A stretch of DNA of 64,000 nt from Halioxenophilus aromaticivorans (GTDB lineage: Bacteria; Pseudomonadota; Gammaproteobacteria; Pseudomonadales; Cellvibrionaceae), in assembly GCF_042850945.1 (NCBI RefSeq), contig NZ_AP031496.1, forward strand, positions 3,968,001 through 4,032,000, written 5' to 3'. Shown here one piece after another: positions 17,257-26,471 of this stretch; position 1 is the stretch's first letter, and the number at the start of each line of letters is the position of its first letter. A model generated the notes under the pieces. It had not been told where the DNA came from, ran no database searches, and was given only the letters and a program-made list of their open reading frames with translations. The position numbers were made by a program, and so were the translations under genes.

Positions 17257-18012
17257 ATGTCTTTGTTTAGCGATAAGGTTGTGTTGATCACTGGTACTGG
17301 TGGTGGCATCGGTTGCGAAGCTGCGCTCCAATTTACCCGCGAAGGCGCTACGGTTTACGGTTGTGATATTAGCCAGGCACAACACCAAGCCAGCCGCGAC
17401 CTTTTATCTCAACATGGGTTTGAATTAAAAGGGTACGGGGGTGTCGACCTCGGTGACCCCTCCCAGTCTAAAGAGTGGATTGATCACGTCGTCCAGGCCG
17501 AAGGGCGAATCGATGTATTGTTTAACAATGCGTCGGCCGCAAAATTCGGTCATATGGAAAATTTCTCAATAGAAGATTGGTATTTTACCGTCAGGAACGA
17601 ATTAGATTTGGTATTTTTTACCACTCATTTTGCTTGGCCACATTTAACAAAAGGCAGTGTCATATTGAATATGGGATCTACTGCGGCTTGGTGCGGCAGT
17701 ACCAGCACCGGAAAAGTAGCCCATACTGCCACCAAAGGTGGGATCGTAGCCATGACTCGACAACTTGCCGCCGAAGGCGCTAGCAAAGGCATACGTGCAG
17801 TAAGTATCAGCCCGGGCTTTATTAAAACTCCGGGTACCGCCGCTTTTATAGAAAACCCCGACATTAAAAAACAACTTCTGTCTGGCGTCTTGTTAAACCG
17901 ACCTGGAGAAACCAGCGACGTGATCAACTTAGCGCTTTTCCTTGCCTCTGATAAAGCCAGTTTCATAACCGGCTCTGATCACCTGGTTGACGGTGGAATG
18001 CTCTCTATATAA
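17257..18012 (+). CDS. Short-chain dehydrogenase/reductase with histidine at the catalytic tyrosine position
   Basis: 251 aa, classical SDR length. The nucleotide-binding motif is ITGTGGGIGCEAAL (about 11-24), with the NNAS motif in LFNNASAAKFG and the catalytic-region serine in NMGSTAAW. The usual YxxxK reads HTATK (GKVAHTATKGGIVAMTRQ), so the tyrosine is replaced while the lysine is kept. A subgroup of SDRs with VAHxxxK appears to exist from memory, so it may still be active. The C-terminus FITGSDHLVDGGMLSI is normal. It lies 25 bases after the ferredoxin and probably oxidises or reduces an alcohol/ketone in the same pathway. Confidence 0.88.
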   Translation: MSLFSDKVVLITGTGGGIGCEAALQFTREGATVYGCDISQAQHQASRDLLSQHGFELKGYGGVDLGDPSQSKEWIDHVVQAEGRIDVLFNNASAAKFGHMENFSIEDWYFTVRNELDLVFFTTHFAWPHLTKGSVILNMGSTAAWCGSTSTGKVAHTATKGGIVAMTRQLAAEGASKGIRAVSISPGFIKTPGTAAFIENPDIKKQLLSGVLLNRPGETSDVINLALFLASDKASFITGSDHLVDGGMLSI

Positions 18013-18064
18013 CGTTATTTCAAATAATAACTCGTTTCATTAACTGAAAATACTGGAACACAAA

Positions 18065-18997
18065 ATGAACATAATCAGTATCGGTTACATTGGATTTGAA
18101 ACATCCAAAATAGAACAATGGCGCAGCTATGGACCTGAGGTTATGGGATTCCAGATTGCCCCCTCTCCCTCGCAAGATCCAGATTCTTTGTATTTTAAAA
18201 TGGACGACAGGCGTAACCGAATTACGCTTCATCCAGGCAAAATAGATCGGTTGACCTACATTGGCTGGGAAGTCAGAAATCGTATGGACTTTATCGCTGC
18301 AATAGAAAAGTTTAAACAGCACAACGTAGACATTACCATTGGTGACCAAGAACTCTGTGAGCGGCGCGGTGTAAAAGAGTTGATTCGCTTCAAAGATCCA
18401 GTGGGGTACCAGCACGAACTTTTCTATGCACAGAAATGGACTCCTCGATCTTTCGTCCCCGGCCGCGCACATGGCGGTTTTATTTGCGACGAACGTGGCG
18501 CGGGTCACGTTGTTTTAATGATACCGCAGGAGTCGCCAGAACTAACTGACTTTTTACGCAACGTCATGGAATTTGAATGGTATGGTTGGGGCGCAGGTAA
18601 AGGCAAAACCGGCTTTTGGCGTTCTAAGTTAAACGATAAGACCAGCCACGATATTGCCTACGGTGTTGCTCCTGGCCGAATGGGTGTTCAGCATATGGGT
18701 ATCTTTGTTGAAGAAGTCCGGGACGTTGGTGAAACCTACGACTTAGTTCGTAAAAAAGACCTCCCGCTTATGATGACATTGGGCCAACATACTCAAGACC
18801 CACACATGTCTTTCTACCACTTTAACCCCTCAGGTTTTGCGTTCGAGACCATCACCGAATTGGAGCCCTGGCACGGCGATCCCTTTGAGCTCAACCCGGA
18901 AATCATGAGCGTTTGGGGGCATGAAATCGTAGGCCCCATAATAGGCCCCAGTGTCGGTGCACCGGAAGAAGTCTACCCGGAACAGTTTGGTCAATAG
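18065..18997 (+). CDS. Type I extradiol ring-cleavage dioxygenase (VOC superfamily, BphC/HsaC-like)
   Basis: 310 aa with two VOC modules (about 1-130 and 140-300). The active-site residues align nearly residue-for-residue with 2,3-dihydroxybiphenyl dioxygenase: Fe(II) ligands H148 (AGHVVLMI), H210 (VQHMGIFV) and E261 (FAFETITE), catalytic H195 (TSHDIAYG), and H242 and Y251 in GQHTQDPHMSFYHFNPSGF. It should open a catechol ring next to the hydroxyls. In steroid pathways HsaC does this to the A-ring catechol; biphenyl-type substrates cannot be excluded. It closes the ferredoxin/SDR operon and is followed by a LysR gene. Confidence 0.9.
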   Translation: MNIISIGYIGFETSKIEQWRSYGPEVMGFQIAPSPSQDPDSLYFKMDDRRNRITLHPGKIDRLTYIGWEVRNRMDFIAAIEKFKQHNVDITIGDQELCERRGVKELIRFKDPVGYQHELFYAQKWTPRSFVPGRAHGGFICDERGAGHVVLMIPQESPELTDFLRNVMEFEWYGWGAGKGKTGFWRSKLNDKTSHDIAYGVAPGRMGVQHMGIFVEEVRDVGETYDLVRKKDLPLMMTLGQHTQDPHMSFYHFNPSGFAFETITELEPWHGDPFELNPEIMSVWGHEIVGPIIGPSVGAPEEVYPEQFGQ

Positions 18998-19111
18998 ATC
19001 CTTTGCCTCTTAACAGGCTGCTGCAAAACGTATCCCAAGCGGGTAATGCCAAACAAAAACAGGATCAAAGCCGGTATTCATAGTTATAAACACCGGTTTT
19101 GGACCTGTACA

Positions 19112-19133
19112 CAACGCAGTAGTATCAACGCAG
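19112..19133. promoter_or_regulatory. 8-bp direct repeat upstream of the LysR gene
   Basis: CAACGCAG occurs at 19112-19119 and 19126-19133, spaced 14 bases start to start, about 45 bases before the LysR start codon. It could be an activator site. The rest of the gap (18998-19176) shows only a weak CCGGT/ACCGG inverted pair (19071-19075, 19092-19096). Confidence 0.35.
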
Positions 19134-19176
19134 ATCGTTTTTGCCAGCCCCAGAATAGAAGAGGCAAGTCCCCACC

Positions 19177-20088
19177 ATGGCTCTGCAAAACATTTCGTTA
19201 AAACAACTCCGCTATTTTGCCGCCGCAGCTGAACACGGGCGCTTGGCTATGGCTGCGGCTCATATTCATGTCTCTCAGTCCACTATCACCAGCGCAATAT
19301 TGCAATTGGAAGCCACGCTGAAGACTCAGCTTTTTATTCGTCAGTCTCATGGCGTGTCGCTAACGGCAGAGGGCAGTAGATTCTATTCACGAATCCGAGA
19401 TATTTTAAATTCCCTGGAGGACACGCTCAGCGACACATCGTTGCCATCTGAGCAAATAGACGGAATGATAAATGTGGGCGCGTCATACACGCTGTTAGGG
19501 TACTTTTTACCCGCTCTTATGGGAAGGTTTCGCGCCCGTCACCCTGCAATAAAATTCAATTTACTCGATATGGCCCGTGAAAAAATTGAACACGCCATCA
19601 TCTCAGGCGAATTGGATTTAGGCATCGTACTGCTATCAAACAGTCAGAATTTGGAGCGCTTCAAATACACCCGCTTACTTGAATCCCCAAGAAAGCTGTG
19701 GACATCGGTGGATCATCCTCTGCTATCTGAAAGCCGGTTAACATTAGATAAAATCCGCCAGTATTCCTACATACAAATCACGGTGGATGAAGGAGAAAGG
19801 TCGACGTTACGCTATTGGCAGCAGCACAATCTAAAACCAAATATAGGCTTTCGAACCAGCTCTATGGAGGCGCTTCGAGGGTTAATAGCTCACGGCTTTG
19901 GTGTAACCATTTTATCCGATATGGTCTATCGACCCTGGTCTTTAGAAAGTAAAAAAATCGAAGCAGTACAAATCATCGAGCCCATCGCCAATATGGAAAT
20001 CGGCTTGATATGGCGGCACGATGCCGAGCTCACGCAAGCAGCGGATATTTTTAAAACGTTTTTAATAGACACCTGCAACGTAGACTAG
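19177..20088 (+). CDS. LysR-family transcriptional regulator
   Basis: 303 aa. The N-terminal helix-turn-helix is ISLKQLRYFAAAAEHGRLAMAAAHIHVSQSTITSAILQLE, followed by the LysR substrate domain (about 95-295, with GASYTLLGYFLPALMGRFRARHPAI). It is downstream of, and on the same strand as, the extradiol dioxygenase. It probably responds to a pathway intermediate and controls that operon. It is only distantly like the LysR at 9190. Confidence 0.92.
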   Translation: MALQNISLKQLRYFAAAAEHGRLAMAAAHIHVSQSTITSAILQLEATLKTQLFIRQSHGVSLTAEGSRFYSRIRDILNSLEDTLSDTSLPSEQIDGMINVGASYTLLGYFLPALMGRFRARHPAIKFNLLDMAREKIEHAIISGELDLGIVLLSNSQNLERFKYTRLLESPRKLWTSVDHPLLSESRLTLDKIRQYSYIQITVDEGERSTLRYWQQHNLKPNIGFRTSSMEALRGLIAHGFGVTILSDMVYRPWSLESKKIEAVQIIEPIANMEIGLIWRHDAELTQAADIFKTFLIDTCNVD

Positions 20089-20234
20089 CCGTGTCAATTT
20101 TTGCTGAAAAAGCCACCACCGCCCAAATAAATTGGACGGTTTAAGTGACCGAAAGCTCGATTAGGCCGCACCCAACGCTTTGGAACACAGTTGCATTCGA
20201 CTAATACACATTGTCACGATCGATCCAGCTGACC

Positions 20235-21275
20235 TTATCGAATGGTATCTCCGTTCACAATAGAAGCCCAATAGTCCTGCGAACCTTGACGACAAACCTG
20301 CTGACCAAGGAGAGTTGACCAATAGGTAACCGAACCAAATTCGCTACGCCACGACCACAGCCGGCGAGTTGCGATATGCAGTGGGTATTCGTGAGTAAAA
20401 CCAATCGCACCGTGAACTCCGTGCGTAATATTAGCCGCCGCCGTCGCAGCTTCAGAGGCACAGATCTTGGCAACCGCTATACTGGTTACGTCTAATGCCT
20501 GCTCAGAAAGACTGAACGCGGTTTCGGTCGCAGATCTGGCCAAGCTTGCTTGCTCTGCAACTAAAGCCATTTGGTGTTGGACTGCTTGAAATTTTCCGAT
20601 GGGCTTTCCGAATTGAACTCGCTCATTGGCATAATCTACCGCCATCTGCAAAACACGCTCGACAGATCCCGCCATCTGGGCAGACCGGATCAAAGCGCCT
20701 CCCATGCGAAGCACATCAGTCGTAACACTCGATGACAATGGTACAACCGCTATCGGACAAGCGTTGTCGAACGTTAACATATCTCGGGGTTCTGCCGCCG
20801 TGTTACGTGTCTTCTCTATCGATTGTACCTCGCCGCCAGACAGCAGCACTAGCGCGGGTGTGGCGTCGTTTGTTAAAGCAACTATGTGGCCCGCAGACCC
20901 ACCCCACGGCACATCCGACAATCGGCCAGAAACCTTACCTGAGTCAATTGTTAGCCGGTCAGACTCAGCAAAAACAACGGGTCCCTCCGGGGGCTGTATC
21001 CCCGATTTTGACAACAACCAATTAGCGAACACGGTTTCTGCAACGGGCAACGGTACACTGTAATTACCGCAAGCAATGATGCCCCCACAAATATCGAACC
21101 AACGGGCGCCACTGCCACCGTGTTCTTCCGACGCCAGCGCCATGGTGACACCATTGTCTTCAAAGACTTGCCACAACGCGGTCGAGATATCGGATGTTTC
21201 CGCGGCCAATACAGCCTCGGTAGAAATATGATCGTTTAATATCTGCAATACTGTACGGTCGAATAGTTCTCTCAT
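20235..21275 (-). CDS. Acyl-CoA dehydrogenase, short partner subunit of a heteromeric pair
   Basis: 346 aa from the ATG at 21275 (a TTG at 21281 overlaps the upstream stop). Its middle beta domain is shortened and lacks the classical SEPxAGSD FAD/substrate motif. The C-terminal helical domain is good: ERVQFGKPIGKFQAVQHQMA and GVHGAIGFTHEYPLHIATRRLW. Such shortened proteins encoded beside a full ACAD form alpha2beta2 enzymes that oxidise bulky steroid-CoA side chains (ChsE1-ChsE2, FadE28-FadE29 type). It follows the full-length partner with only 2 bases between stop and start. Its substrate is inferred to be a bulky CoA ester. Confidence 0.88.
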   Translation of the reverse strand: MRELFDRTVLQILNDHISTEAVLAAETSDISTALWQVFEDNGVTMALASEEHGGSGARWFDICGGIIACGNYSVPLPVAETVFANWLLSKSGIQPPEGPVVFAESDRLTIDSGKVSGRLSDVPWGGSAGHIVALTNDATPALVLLSGGEVQSIEKTRNTAAEPRDMLTFDNACPIAVVPLSSSVTTDVLRMGGALIRSAQMAGSVERVLQMAVDYANERVQFGKPIGKFQAVQHQMALVAEQASLARSATETAFSLSEQALDVTSIAVAKICASEAATAAANITHGVHGAIGFTHEYPLHIATRRLWSWRSEFGSVTYWSTLLGQQVCRQGSQDYWASIVNGDTIR

Positions 21276-21277
21276 GA

Positions 21278-22423
21278 TCAACGCAACCCCAATCCACGGG
21301 CAATGATTCCCCTCAAAATTTCTCGAGTGCCGCCCCTCAGTGAAAAAGAAGGTGCCTGTTGCATTAAATGCGACAATACGAGCGCGTGCTCACCGCCACC
21401 TGAAGAAGTTGGTAACATATCACACAACTGTTGGGCTATCTCTGGGATATCCTGTTCCAACACGGAACCTAAATCTTTAACACACGAGGCAGCAACAGAA
21501 GGATTATCACCATTTTCTAACAACTGCGTTACAGACAAAGACATCTGCCTTAATGTCATTAGTCTGGCCGATATACGCCCGACTTCCCTAGCCTGAAAAG
21601 CATCAGGCGTCGGCCCTATTGCATCAATCAAGGTATACATCAATGTCATAGAACTTAAAAACCGTTCAGGGCCGCTGCGCTCCATAGCCAACTCACCCGT
21701 CACTTGGTTCCAGCCATTGCCTTCATCACCAAGCAAGGCGTCCTCTGTTAACTCTACGTTGTCAAAAAACACCTCATTAAAATGTTCACTACCCGTTAGA
21801 TCCTTAATAGGACGAATTGTGATGCCCGGTAGGGTTAAATCAATAATAAATTGAGACATACCACCGTGGCGCGATTCACTAGAACCAGTGCGTACTAAAG
21901 CGATCATATAATGCGAACGGTGCGCGTTGGTAGTCCACACTTTCTGCCCATTAACAACCCATCCGTTAGCGGTCTTTTCTGCGCGGGTTTTGATTGAAGC
22001 CAAATCAGAACCTGAGCCTGGCTCGCTCATTCCAATGCAGAAAAAACACTCGCCACGACATATAGCGGGTAAGAACGCATCTTTCTGGCTTTGCTGTCCA
22101 TACTGAAGGATTTGAAAGCCACTTTGTCGATCAGAGAACCAATGCGCAGACACAGGTGCTCCAGCCGCCAGCAACTCTTCTATCACCACGTATCGAGTAA
22201 ATGCACCCGAATCTGAGCCACCATATTGTTTAGGTAACGCCATACCAATCCAACCGCGTTGACCTAATTTTTGGCTAAACTCTGAATCAAACCCCATCCA
22301 TGAATCGGCACGCTTCTGCATTGGAAAATGACTAAGGTTTTCTTTGATAAAATCACGCACTTCGGATCGAATTGATTGCGCGTCAGAAGGAATGGGACTG
22401 TATCGAAACTGTTCTACAAACAT
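21278..22423 (-). CDS. Acyl-CoA dehydrogenase, full-length partner subunit
   Basis: 381 aa with all ACAD landmarks: GMSEPGSGSDLASIKTRAEK (FAD/substrate motif), WTTNAHRSHYMIALVRT, an FNEVFFDNVELTEDALLG loop, and the C-terminal GGTREILRGIIARGLGLR. The N-terminal domain is complete. It sits immediately upstream of the short ACAD in the same transcript, matching the two-subunit steroid ACAD arrangement. A strong hairpin terminator (22448-22475) lies 25 bases upstream of its start. Transcription from the amidohydrolase gene is therefore at least partly stopped before this pair. Confidence 0.92.
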   Translation of the reverse strand: MFVEQFRYSPIPSDAQSIRSEVRDFIKENLSHFPMQKRADSWMGFDSEFSQKLGQRGWIGMALPKQYGGSDSGAFTRYVVIEELLAAGAPVSAHWFSDRQSGFQILQYGQQSQKDAFLPAICRGECFFCIGMSEPGSGSDLASIKTRAEKTANGWVVNGQKVWTTNAHRSHYMIALVRTGSSESRHGGMSQFIIDLTLPGITIRPIKDLTGSEHFNEVFFDNVELTEDALLGDEGNGWNQVTGELAMERSGPERFLSSMTLMYTLIDAIGPTPDAFQAREVGRISARLMTLRQMSLSVTQLLENGDNPSVAASCVKDLGSVLEQDIPEIAQQLCDMLPTSSGGGEHALVLSHLMQQAPSFSLRGGTREILRGIIARGLGLR

Positions 22424-22447
22424 ATCAAAGCCTATTTACAAGCCAAT

Positions 22448-22475
22448 AAAAAAACATTGCCCTTTCGGGCAATGT
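22448..22475 (-). terminator. Rho-independent terminator after the amidohydrolase gene
   Basis: ACATTGCCC (22454-22462), loop TTTC, GGGCAATGT (22467-22475): a 9-bp perfect stem. Read on the minus strand it is followed by seven T residues (22454-22448). It lies 26 bases past the amidohydrolase stop and may act as an attenuator before the ACAD pair. Confidence 0.9.
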
Positions 22476-22500
22476 AACAGTTGGCAACAAACATAAATTG

Positions 22501-23814
22501 CTATAGAGCAGTTTGAGCGTCTGCAGATGCAAACATGCTATTAATATCACCGGAGGTAACAGGCTTCTTGGCATCTCGCTTTGGCGCAGCTCCGCCCATA
22601 CCCAACGCCGGAGAAGTGTCAACTCCAGCAGCCTTTGCTTTAGACCGTAAAGCACCTACAGTACAGTTTTCACGACCTAATAGTGACAATGGATCATAAG
22701 AGAATTCACGCATAGCATTGAGATGGGAGATCTTATTAATCGTTGTTTCATCCAAATGTTTGGCTTGCTCCCAGAAGATCTCAGCGGAATTTGGCCACGT
22801 GCAATCCGAGTGCGGGTAATCGCACTCCCAAGTAACCATATCGACGTTAATAGCATCCAGGTTTTGTAAGCCAAACGCATCTTCGATGTAACAAGTAATA
22901 ATATGCTTGTTAAAGAAATCACTCGGTTGCTGACCATTGAAGTTGGAATTGGTCCAAGCATTATGGTGATTGTGAGTAAAGTTAGCGCGCTCTAAAAAGT
23001 ATGGTATCCAACCGATACCACCTTCTGACAACGCCATGCGTAAATTAGGATATTTTTTCCACATGGGCGCCCATAACCAATCGGCTGCGGAGTTCGCTAT
23101 AGAGATTGGCATGGAGGTAATCCAGGCGTCAATGGGAGATTCATCTGACGCGTGCTGTGCTTTTACGCCGGTACCAATATGACAACAGATTACTACGTTA
23201 TTGTCAGAGCATGCTTTCCAGATCGGGTCCCAGTGTTCGTTGTGGATAGAGGGATAGCCATGTACCGTAGGGTTATCCGACAAAGTCATGGCGTGAACGC
23301 CTCGATCAGCCATGCGCTTAATTTCCTTGGCAGCAGCTTGTGGATCAAACCAAGGAATCATCATCAATGGAATAAAGCGACCCGGTGCTGCATTGCACCA
23401 ATCCTCTAAATGCCAATCGTTATAGGCTTGAATTGCAGCCAAACTCACCGCTTTATCTGGAATAGTTTGAAAACGTTGTCCAGAGAAGCCCGGAAAAGTG
23501 GGAAAACACATGGATCCTAAAATACCGTTAGCGTCCATGTCCTCCACCCGAGATTTTATATCCCAGGTACCTTTACGCATGTGATCGTACCCTAGAGGTT
23601 CCATGCCGTATTCTTCTTTAGGTCGACCTACGACCGAATTCAGGCCCATATATCCGGTTGCTTGGTCTTCGAACACCCAAACATCGCGACCGTTAACCGC
23701 TTCTACACGCGGCTCGCGGCCCTTGAATTTCTCAGGCATATGTCGAGTAAAGCAGTTGGCGGGTTCAATCGCGTGGTCGTCAACACTGACTAGAATGACA
23801 TCATCTAATTGCAT
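22501..23814 (-). CDS. Amidohydrolase-2 (ACMSD-family) metal-dependent hydrolase/decarboxylase
   Basis: 437 aa from the ATG at 23814, chosen for its clear AAGGAG ribosome site 9 bases upstream (an ORF start at 23853 lacks one). TIM-barrel metal sites are visible: SVDDHAIEP at the N-terminus in the HxH-equivalent position, the histidine of VICCHIGTG, and the aspartate in TWECDYPHSDC. Relatives in actinobacterial and sphingomonad steroid/PAH clusters are common but poorly defined. They hydrolyse C-C or C-N bonds or decarboxylate ring-cleavage products. It heads or sits inside the minus-strand cluster with P450s and ACADs. Confidence 0.88.
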   Translation of the reverse strand: MQLDDVILVSVDDHAIEPANCFTRHMPEKFKGREPRVEAVNGRDVWVFEDQATGYMGLNSVVGRPKEEYGMEPLGYDHMRKGTWDIKSRVEDMDANGILGSMCFPTFPGFSGQRFQTIPDKAVSLAAIQAYNDWHLEDWCNAAPGRFIPLMMIPWFDPQAAAKEIKRMADRGVHAMTLSDNPTVHGYPSIHNEHWDPIWKACSDNNVVICCHIGTGVKAQHASDESPIDAWITSMPISIANSAADWLWAPMWKKYPNLRMALSEGGIGWIPYFLERANFTHNHHNAWTNSNFNGQQPSDFFNKHIITCYIEDAFGLQNLDAINVDMVTWECDYPHSDCTWPNSAEIFWEQAKHLDETTINKISHLNAMREFSYDPLSLLGRENCTVGALRSKAKAAGVDTSPALGMGGAAPKRDAKKPVTSGDINSMFASADAQTAL

Positions 23815-23957
23815 CTGAAGCTTCTCCTTTCGGGTTGGAGCCTGCCCTCTCACAAGGAGAGAGCGGAATTACGTTATAAATTTTATACTTGGATGTTATA
23901 CAGTTTTACGATATATGTCTAACTTTAATTTAAGCACGAAACGCAGTTTCCGCCATA

Positions 23958-25232
23958 TCAATCCCAAATGACTGGCAAACTGTGCGGCCCCCGCAATTGC
24001 GCACCGGTAATTTGAGGTTTTGGTTGTTCTGGATCGAATCGTAACCCGGGAAATAAATCCAAAACCGCGTTCAGCGCAACGTTTAACTCCATTTTTGCGA
24101 TAAACTGGCCTATACACATGTGCGGACCAAATCCAAAACCGAACGACGGCCTTACCTTCCTCTCAATATCGAATTCGTCGGCTTGATCAAATATTTCCTC
24201 GTCTCGGTTCGCTGAAATTACGATACATTGCACCATTGACCCTTTTGGAATGGGAACTCCGCGAATTTCAACATCTCGTGCAGCCTGACGCACCTTAAAA
24301 GTGGCAACAGGCTCGTATCGAACAGCTTCGTCAATGGCAGAGGCTACCAGCGCGCGGTTATTTCTGACTTTCTCTAACAGCTCTGGCCGCTCCAACAGTA
24401 GCACCAACAGGCTTCCGAACGTGCGAGTGGTGGTCTCGCCAGCTGCCGGCAACAAAGAGCGAATAAAAGTCGCTATTTCATGGTCGTCTAGCGCTCTACC
24501 CTCGTATGTCGCATGAATCAATCGTCGAATTAAATCGCCTCCTTCTTGACCGTCTGAACGCACGTGTTCAACGCTCTCACGAACCGCATCGTATAGATCC
24601 CTCGAGGACTTTAACGCCGCTGCTCGGGCCGCTTTCGCTTTTTCAGGATCAACCTGTGGACCTGCCAAAATATCGAGCGCCCAAGCCGCGTACTGCTTGA
24701 TCTTTTCCGGCTCGTTGTCAGGAAAGCCAATCAGCGAATAAATCAGGCGGACCGGGAAATGCAACCCGAAATCCATTAATTCGGCTTTTTTCTGCTCGAC
24801 TAATGGCGCTAAAAACTCCTGTCTGATAATTGGGTCCATTTTGGTCGTCCGCCAGGTATTCACGACGTTTGGCATAAAAATAGGCTGCAGTAACGACCGC
24901 ATTTTTTTGTGCTGCTCGCCGTCCATACCGGTCAAAATCAACCCATCCATAAACGACCCTAACCCCTGCGCGATAAACCCGCTGGTAAAGGTCTCCGCGT
25001 CACGCATCACCTTCATCACATCATCATATTTAAACAATGAAAATGTCTTGCGACTGGAATCGTATCCGGCAATATTAGGCACACCTAAACTGCTCATGAA
25101 ATCGGCTTCAATAACAGGGCTTTCATCACGCATTTTCTTACAAATCGCGTGTAGGTCGACGTTGTCCCCTTTATAATTTTCAGCCACGCCAGAAAATGAT
25201 TTTTCCAGCTGTTTCTTATCAGTATCAGTCAT
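23958..25232 (-). CDS. Cytochrome P450 (first of two paralogues)
   Basis: 424 aa from the ATG at 25232, which has GAGGG upstream; another ATG lies at 25250. Landmarks: the I-helix oxygen-activation motif LLPAAGETTTRTFG, an ExxR-type helix, and the heme-ligand loop FGFGPHMCIGQFIAK with the proximal cysteine. It is a soluble class I bacterial P450 needing a ferredoxin and reductase. It is closely similar to the P450 at 28728, including the C-terminal VIWD. It likely hydroxylates a terpenoid or steroid carbon. An MFS exporter/importer gene lies upstream on the same strand. Confidence 0.94.
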   Translation of the reverse strand: MTDTDKKQLEKSFSGVAENYKGDNVDLHAICKKMRDESPVIEADFMSSLGVPNIAGYDSSRKTFSLFKYDDVMKVMRDAETFTSGFIAQGLGSFMDGLILTGMDGEQHKKMRSLLQPIFMPNVVNTWRTTKMDPIIRQEFLAPLVEQKKAELMDFGLHFPVRLIYSLIGFPDNEPEKIKQYAAWALDILAGPQVDPEKAKAARAAALKSSRDLYDAVRESVEHVRSDGQEGGDLIRRLIHATYEGRALDDHEIATFIRSLLPAAGETTTRTFGSLLVLLLERPELLEKVRNNRALVASAIDEAVRYEPVATFKVRQAARDVEIRGVPIPKGSMVQCIVISANRDEEIFDQADEFDIERKVRPSFGFGFGPHMCIGQFIAKMELNVALNAVLDLFPGLRFDPEQPKPQITGAQLRGPHSLPVIWD

Positions 25233-25265
25233 TAGTACACCCTCAAGCATTTATAGTAGCTATAA

Positions 25266-26471
25266 TTAAAAGGAACGAGGTTCCGACGGCACTTGGCTAC
25301 GAACAACACAAAGCGACAGCCAAACACCCAAACACAATGCAATCGACATTGACCAAAACATTCCAGCCACGCCCATTAACCCACCCGACACACCATACGC
25401 CAAAGGCAATAGAGTCAGCGACAACTGATTTAACGTAGACCTTAACGCGAGACACTCGCCCAACCGACCAACAGGCGATGCGTCATTTAAAATAGACATA
25501 ATAGACGGCTGCAATACCCCGATCACCACGCCCAGAAGCATGGCACAGGTCATTAACATCCAAATCGCAGGCAACAAAGGATAAACAGCAAACACCACGG
25601 CCAGACAAGACAACGCGATAACCGGAACCCATTGATACGGTAAAAAACTAGCCACAAAGGGTAAAACGCCTCGCACGATCAACGACGCACCGGCATACGC
25701 CGAAAAAATAATGCCGACGGATGTAGCGCTAAAATTTCGTTCATGGCCCAAAATGGGTAACGCAAAACTGTGTACATCCCAACTTGCCACGACCAAAAGA
25801 TTGATCACCAATATACGTTTTAACGCAGTAATCTTTAACAAATCCCATGTCTTACCAGACGCCGCTGCCTGGCGCTCTTCTACCGTGGCCGAGCCTGCAT
25901 TGGCCGGCACCAGCAGTACGGCAAATAACGACAACGTTGGCAACACAGCAAGCGCTGCAAAGGCCGCTTTAAACCCAAATGCATCCGCAAGCCCACCGGT
26001 CAACACCGGCCCAACACTGCCGCCAATCGCCGGCGCCAAGGCTACCCAGCTGAATACCTTCATGCGCTGAGTTGCGCTGGATACTAGACGGCTGGCGGTT
26101 CGCTGTATCGTGATCATACCGAAACCCGACCCGGCGCCACACAACCCCGCCGCCAACAATACCGCGGGTAAGGAGTTAGAAAAAAAACATATAACCGCGC
26201 TAAATAAGGACAGCGCAATAGCGATAAACGTCGGCACGTGGTAACCATACCGATCAGTGAATCGACCAAATTTTAGGGCAGTTAATGCTGGCAAAAGCGC
26301 AAAACTGGCAACCAAAAAACCGATCACAAATTTACTGTAACCTTGGCCGAGTGCTTGCAATGGTAGCGCGACCCGCATCCCCGCCAAGCAACCGTGTAAG
26401 CCACATTGGCAAATAACCAAACACGCCAGTACATAAGCCGTCGAGGCTGATTGCCCAGCTCCGGCCTTCAC
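25266..26471 (-). CDS. Major facilitator superfamily transporter
   Basis: 401 aa, about 12 hydrophobic helices. It has the loop-2 signature LKFGRFTDRYGYHVP (the GxxxDRxGRR type) after helix 2 and no signal peptide. The start is GTG at 26471, overlapping the stop of the upstream CMD gene by 4 bases (GTGA). It is a secondary transporter, probably proton-coupled, carrying a substrate or product of the surrounding oxidative pathway. Direction and ligand are unknown. Confidence 0.9.
   Translation of the reverse strand: MKAGAGQSASTAYVLACLVICQCGLHGCLAGMRVALPLQALGQGYSKFVIGFLVASFALLPALTALKFGRFTDRYGYHVPTFIAIALSLFSAVICFFSNSLPAVLLAAGLCGAGSGFGMITIQRTASRLVSSATQRMKVFSWVALAPAIGGSVGPVLTGGLADAFGFKAAFAALAVLPTLSLFAVLLVPANAGSATVEERQAAASGKTWDLLKITALKRILVINLLVVASWDVHSFALPILGHERNFSATSVGIIFSAYAGASLIVRGVLPFVASFLPYQWVPVIALSCLAVVFAVYPLLPAIWMLMTCAMLLGVVIGVLQPSIMSILNDASPVGRLGECLALRSTLNQLSLTLLPLAYGVSGGLMGVAGMFWSMSIALCLGVWLSLCVVRSQVPSEPRSF

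Noticed and set aside
19112..19133. A stretch resembling a cDNA template-switch primer, about 18 of 19 bases as remembered
   Set aside because: It has a mismatch, is embedded in ordinary intergenic sequence, and is explained by an 8-bp direct repeat; contamination is unlikely but could be checked in raw reads.
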